Shown here one piece after another: positions 61,355 to 64,000 of a stretch of DNA of 64,000 nucleotides. The DNA is taken from the NCBI RefSeq assembly GCF_001949145.1, contig NW_019091408.1, positions 250,702-314,701 on the forward strand. Reading direction: 5' to 3'. The position numbers and the translations under genes are program-made. Below the pieces are notes generated by a model that had not been told where the DNA came from, made no database searches, and saw only the letters and a program-made list of their open reading frames with translations. Source of the DNA: Acanthaster planci (lineage: Eukaryota; Echinodermata; Asteroidea; Valvatida; Acanthasteridae). Numbering within the stretch: position 1 is the first letter of the stretch; each line of letters opens with the position of its first letter.

Positions 61355-62802
61355 TCAGTACTGGCTGGCACCCCCACCTTCCCTTCGAGGGTCAGACACA
61401 GCGTACATGATATCCTTCTCCTTCATTACACTTTGTACCATGGCGAAGCCTTTTTCCTTCCATATCTCCACGTTGTGGCCCTTGGCCTTTAAATCCGTTA
61501 TAACTTCGTCTGGAACCTCCTCTGTGTACAAATAATAACACAAGTCAACACTAAACTAAGTATAACTTCATAAATTTGTAATGTTAACTCATAGAAAGGA
61601 ATCTTTGAAATATCTGGTTTGAACTAGGTGTGCATTCTATGCAAGTGGCTTTTGTCCAAATCTGGCAGTAACATTAGGAGCCAAATCAGCTTCCATAAAA
61701 CTTTCATTCACAAATACCTCAGACAGTTTCCTTTTTCAGTGACCTACAACGTGACTGTGTCTTAATATCTGATAATGTCCGCTGAGATTTGATAATGCCC
61801 GCTGCGTAAACATGCTCTGGTGCCTGGATGCAAGACAAAACTGTCTATTGGTTATTGGACCTATTGGTCAAGAGTCTGTGTGCGATATGCCACGAACAGG
61901 GCAAGCTTATATATGGAGATGCTTCTGGAAAACTTGCACAAGGAATACACCATAAAGTGGACGGGGGTGTTGGGGAAAATTGTTGGAAATCTATCATATA
62001 TTGACTTCTTGTGACTCTCTAACTAAAAAAGGTATTTATGAATGGAAATAATATGTGCTGGGTTGGTTTTAAACTAACATTTAAGGCCAGCTCAGGAAAT
62101 CAAATGCTGATGATGCCCTTGCCTACGGTTTGGGCATTAGTCACGTCTACTTGTTAAGAACCTGTGGATGCACTATGCAGGTCTCAGGTATAAGTGTTCC
62201 ATATGTCCTACTCTGTCCATGGCACCAGCACCAATAATTATATCAAGGCGCTCATTACACTGGGGCTTTAATGTCATGTGAATACTAAGTTCTACTGCAC
62301 TTGCTACTTGGAAGTTTCCCAGAATCAAAAATCAAGAGAGAAGTCAAAGCTTAAAAACACTTTGTATCTTAATGCCATGTCACGTTACATATATTTGTGT
62401 AGGCCCTCAACTTTTTCGTAGGCCCCTGAATTTTTTTGTAGGCTGTTAGTTAGCACAGTGGCTATTGCACTGTAGTTTGAACTCAAATTTGCCCTTAGCA
62501 GTGAGTCAGCACTTCCTTCCAAGTCAACGATCATCACAACTACATGTAAATCCGGACTCACTTTCCAGAACCACCTTGTCGGGAATTAAGGATGGATAGG
62601 CCCGCTTCAGTGGCACTGTGGCATTGGCCAGTGAGGACTGGAAGCCCAGGAGCTCCATGACGACATAGGCCAGGGCTGCTGTGATATGGACACCGCCCTC
62701 ACCCCCTGTAGCAAACCTGCGCGCACAGGCAGTGGTGGAGTTGCGGCCCACGATGGGTGCCATGTGGGACTGTGGTCGCCGGCCAGGGGCAATGTAATTA
62801 GA
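61355..62802 (-). CDS. Gamma-glutamyltransferase-family protein, C-terminal part (last 2 exons)
   Basis: Minus-strand exons 62802-62562 and 61521-61355 join in frame (GAA A|AG GAG, reading LEKEVPDE) into 135 aa plus a stop. The acceptors (CTTTTACAG, TTGTACACAG) and the donor GTGAGT are good. SNYIAPGRRPQSHMAP corresponds to the small-subunit stretch with N-x-I-x-P-G-K-R-P in gamma-glutamyltransferases. GGEGGVHITAALAYVVMELL matches the following Gly-rich helix region, and GHNVEIWKEKG plus MYAVSDPRREGG match the family's C-terminal strands. Such enzymes cleave gamma-glutamyl bonds, for example in glutathione. The usual SSMSP is SHMAP here, so one oxyanion-hole serine is replaced by His. Family length is about 550-600 aa, so three quarters, including the nucleophilic Thr, lie upstream and were not found up to 64000. 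Which GGT paralogue it is cannot be said. Confidence -1.
61522..62561 (-). other. GGT-like gene last intron
   Basis: 1.04 kb intron. It contains a partial copy (about 62039-62150) of the element at 15855-16025, and at 62444-62495 a weak tRNA-like string (TTAGCACAGTGGCTATTGCA). Confidence -1.
62039..62150. repeat. Partial copy of the ATGTGCTTGGC-ended element
   Basis: GGAAATAATATGTGCTGGG, then GGCCAGCTCAGGAAATCAAA and TGCTGATGATGCCC parallel the 15855-16025 element. One end only. Confidence -1.
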
Positions 62803-64000
62803 CTGTAAAAGGGACAACAAATCATCCCGATTTAGGTGCAGCAAAAAAAATCTTCTTCTGATACTGCATCGTTCAAGTGAAAGCAACTATTTTCGTGTAC
62901 AAAACTTCAATCAATGTTGCTATACATGTATACTTCTAAACCTAATCAGTCTCAGGGTTGGCTCATAGTTAGTGCAAAAGTATCCACAACCACAACCACA
63001 AATTATGTCAGATCAAATATTCATGCCATAAATTCACAAAATTGAACATATTCCAACTTGAGCAAATTTCTTTTTGTGACATCATATTTGCTTAACATTT
63101 GAATTTACTTGAATTATGATCTAGCCTTGATTTAAGACTTAAAATTCAATATCCTTGTGCTAAGTACAAAGCTCATTTTTTAAAACGTCGAACATCATCA
63201 TTTTTATGATGCAGGCCATGGTCTGTGCATTAGTGCTTTTTGCTATGAACAGTCAATGGAAAAACTAGCATTGCCTGAGTAACCGGCATTTGAGAATGTG
63301 ACTTCTTTTGAAAACACTACATCTAAGTGCTTCTCAAAATGGAGCCAATATGAGCACAAGAAATCAGTGAGAAAGTAGTGCTGCAAGTAAGTGCAAAGGT
63401 TCTGTTTGGGTTTGGTTCGGACATGCTTCGGAAATTTTTGCCGAACTTCAAGTTCGGTATGGACACGTACACATAATGCACATTGAGACATTGAAGAGCA
63501 TGTTACAAAATACGTTAATACAAGCGATGAATCTCCTCTTCATCTCCATCCACGAGCAGCCTCGATGTGAACATAATTTCTTTCAAAACTGTTTCCCCAA
63601 GGTTAGTTTGGGAGTTAAAATTCCACAGAAAGTTACCATTGGAGGGGTGACAGTTTCCAACTGTGTTTTGCCGACAAAAAGCAGTGTGTTTGGACCATGC
63701 TTGACTCAACAAAACGATCGTACTATGATCATTTCATAGGATATGTGAAAACAGAAAAAAAAACAGCATGCTCAAATGGGAGTTCCTTCTTTACAGGATA
63801 CAAGATCAAATTAGATTTCAAGGTAACTGTGTTTTGGTTATTTTTCACGAAACAAATTCAACTGCCAAACCATGGCTTTCGATGCATTTGAAGAAGAACC
63901 TTGGTATCAAGTCAGCATTCTTTCCCAGGACGGCGCCCACGTGGCCAAAAGGGCAATTTTCCATCAGTCTTTTTCAAATGGATACCGGCATTTTGTTATT
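62803..64000. other. Upstream intron of the GGT-like gene, no exon found
   Basis: I looked for GGT-family exons on the minus strand and recognised none. The short frames on both strands have no known domain. Confidence -1.

Noticed and set aside
62444-62495. tRNA-like TTAGCACAGTGGCTA
   Set aside because: The A-box-like part is fair, but the spacing to the B-box-like GTTTGAACTC is too short and no cloverleaf forms.
1-64000. CRISPR arrays, operons, phage or bacterial features
   Set aside because: The tandem arrays lack unique spacers, and the gene structure is intron-rich and animal in type.

Overview
The window is animal nuclear DNA. Coding sequence is rare and split into short exons with GT-AG introns, about 95% is non-coding, and it holds minisatellites, simple repeats and many small DNA transposons. 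Two runs of N (8102-8965 and 30317-30689) are assembly gaps, each inside a minisatellite. The palindromes TACATGTA/ACATGTACATGT and, less often, ACCGGTA recur throughout. With the gene set (a KLHL protein, RNF217, a possible cystin, a gamma-glutamyltransferase-like enzyme) this suggests a marine invertebrate deuterostome such as an echinoderm or hemichordate. That placement is inference from general impression; nothing in the window fixes the species.

Layout. 1-13.4 kb: no recognised gene; a short inverted-repeat element at the left edge, two related GC-rich hairpins, a tRNA-SINE-like unit, a 36-bp minisatellite open on both strands, a 0.7-kb foldback element and a 21-bp minisatellite around the first gap. 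13.46-21.14 kb (+): a complete eight-exon BTB-BACK-Kelch gene, 569 aa, all splice phases matching. 21.6-37 kb: transposon-rich, with two piggyBac-like MITEs (one lies in the last-but-two Kelch intron), a decayed 3.8-kb hAT element with recognisable ends, and a 0.86-kb pogo/Tigger-like element. 37.07-41.84 kb (-): a four-exon RNF217-type RBR ubiquitin ligase, 481 aa. 42-50.4 kb: no recognised gene; two more copies of the left-edge element. 50.93-55.88 kb (+): a four-exon gene for a 375-aa protein with a possible N-myristoylation start and a C-terminus like cystin-1. 59.77-60.31 kb: an inverted second copy of the 21.6-kb MITE. 61.36-62.80 kb (-): the last two exons of a gamma-glutamyltransferase-family gene whose 5' part was not found in the window.

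The genes show no operon-like or pathway link. The Kelch protein and RNF217 are both in ubiquitination families (a CUL3 adaptor type and an RBR ligase), but their neighbourhood may be chance. I found no convincing undescribed system. The observations most worth following are intronic tandem copies of exon edges with their splice sites in both the Kelch and RNF217 genes, several small transposon families with readable ends and target-site duplications, the cystin-like gene, and the altered active-site motif in the GGT-like protein.
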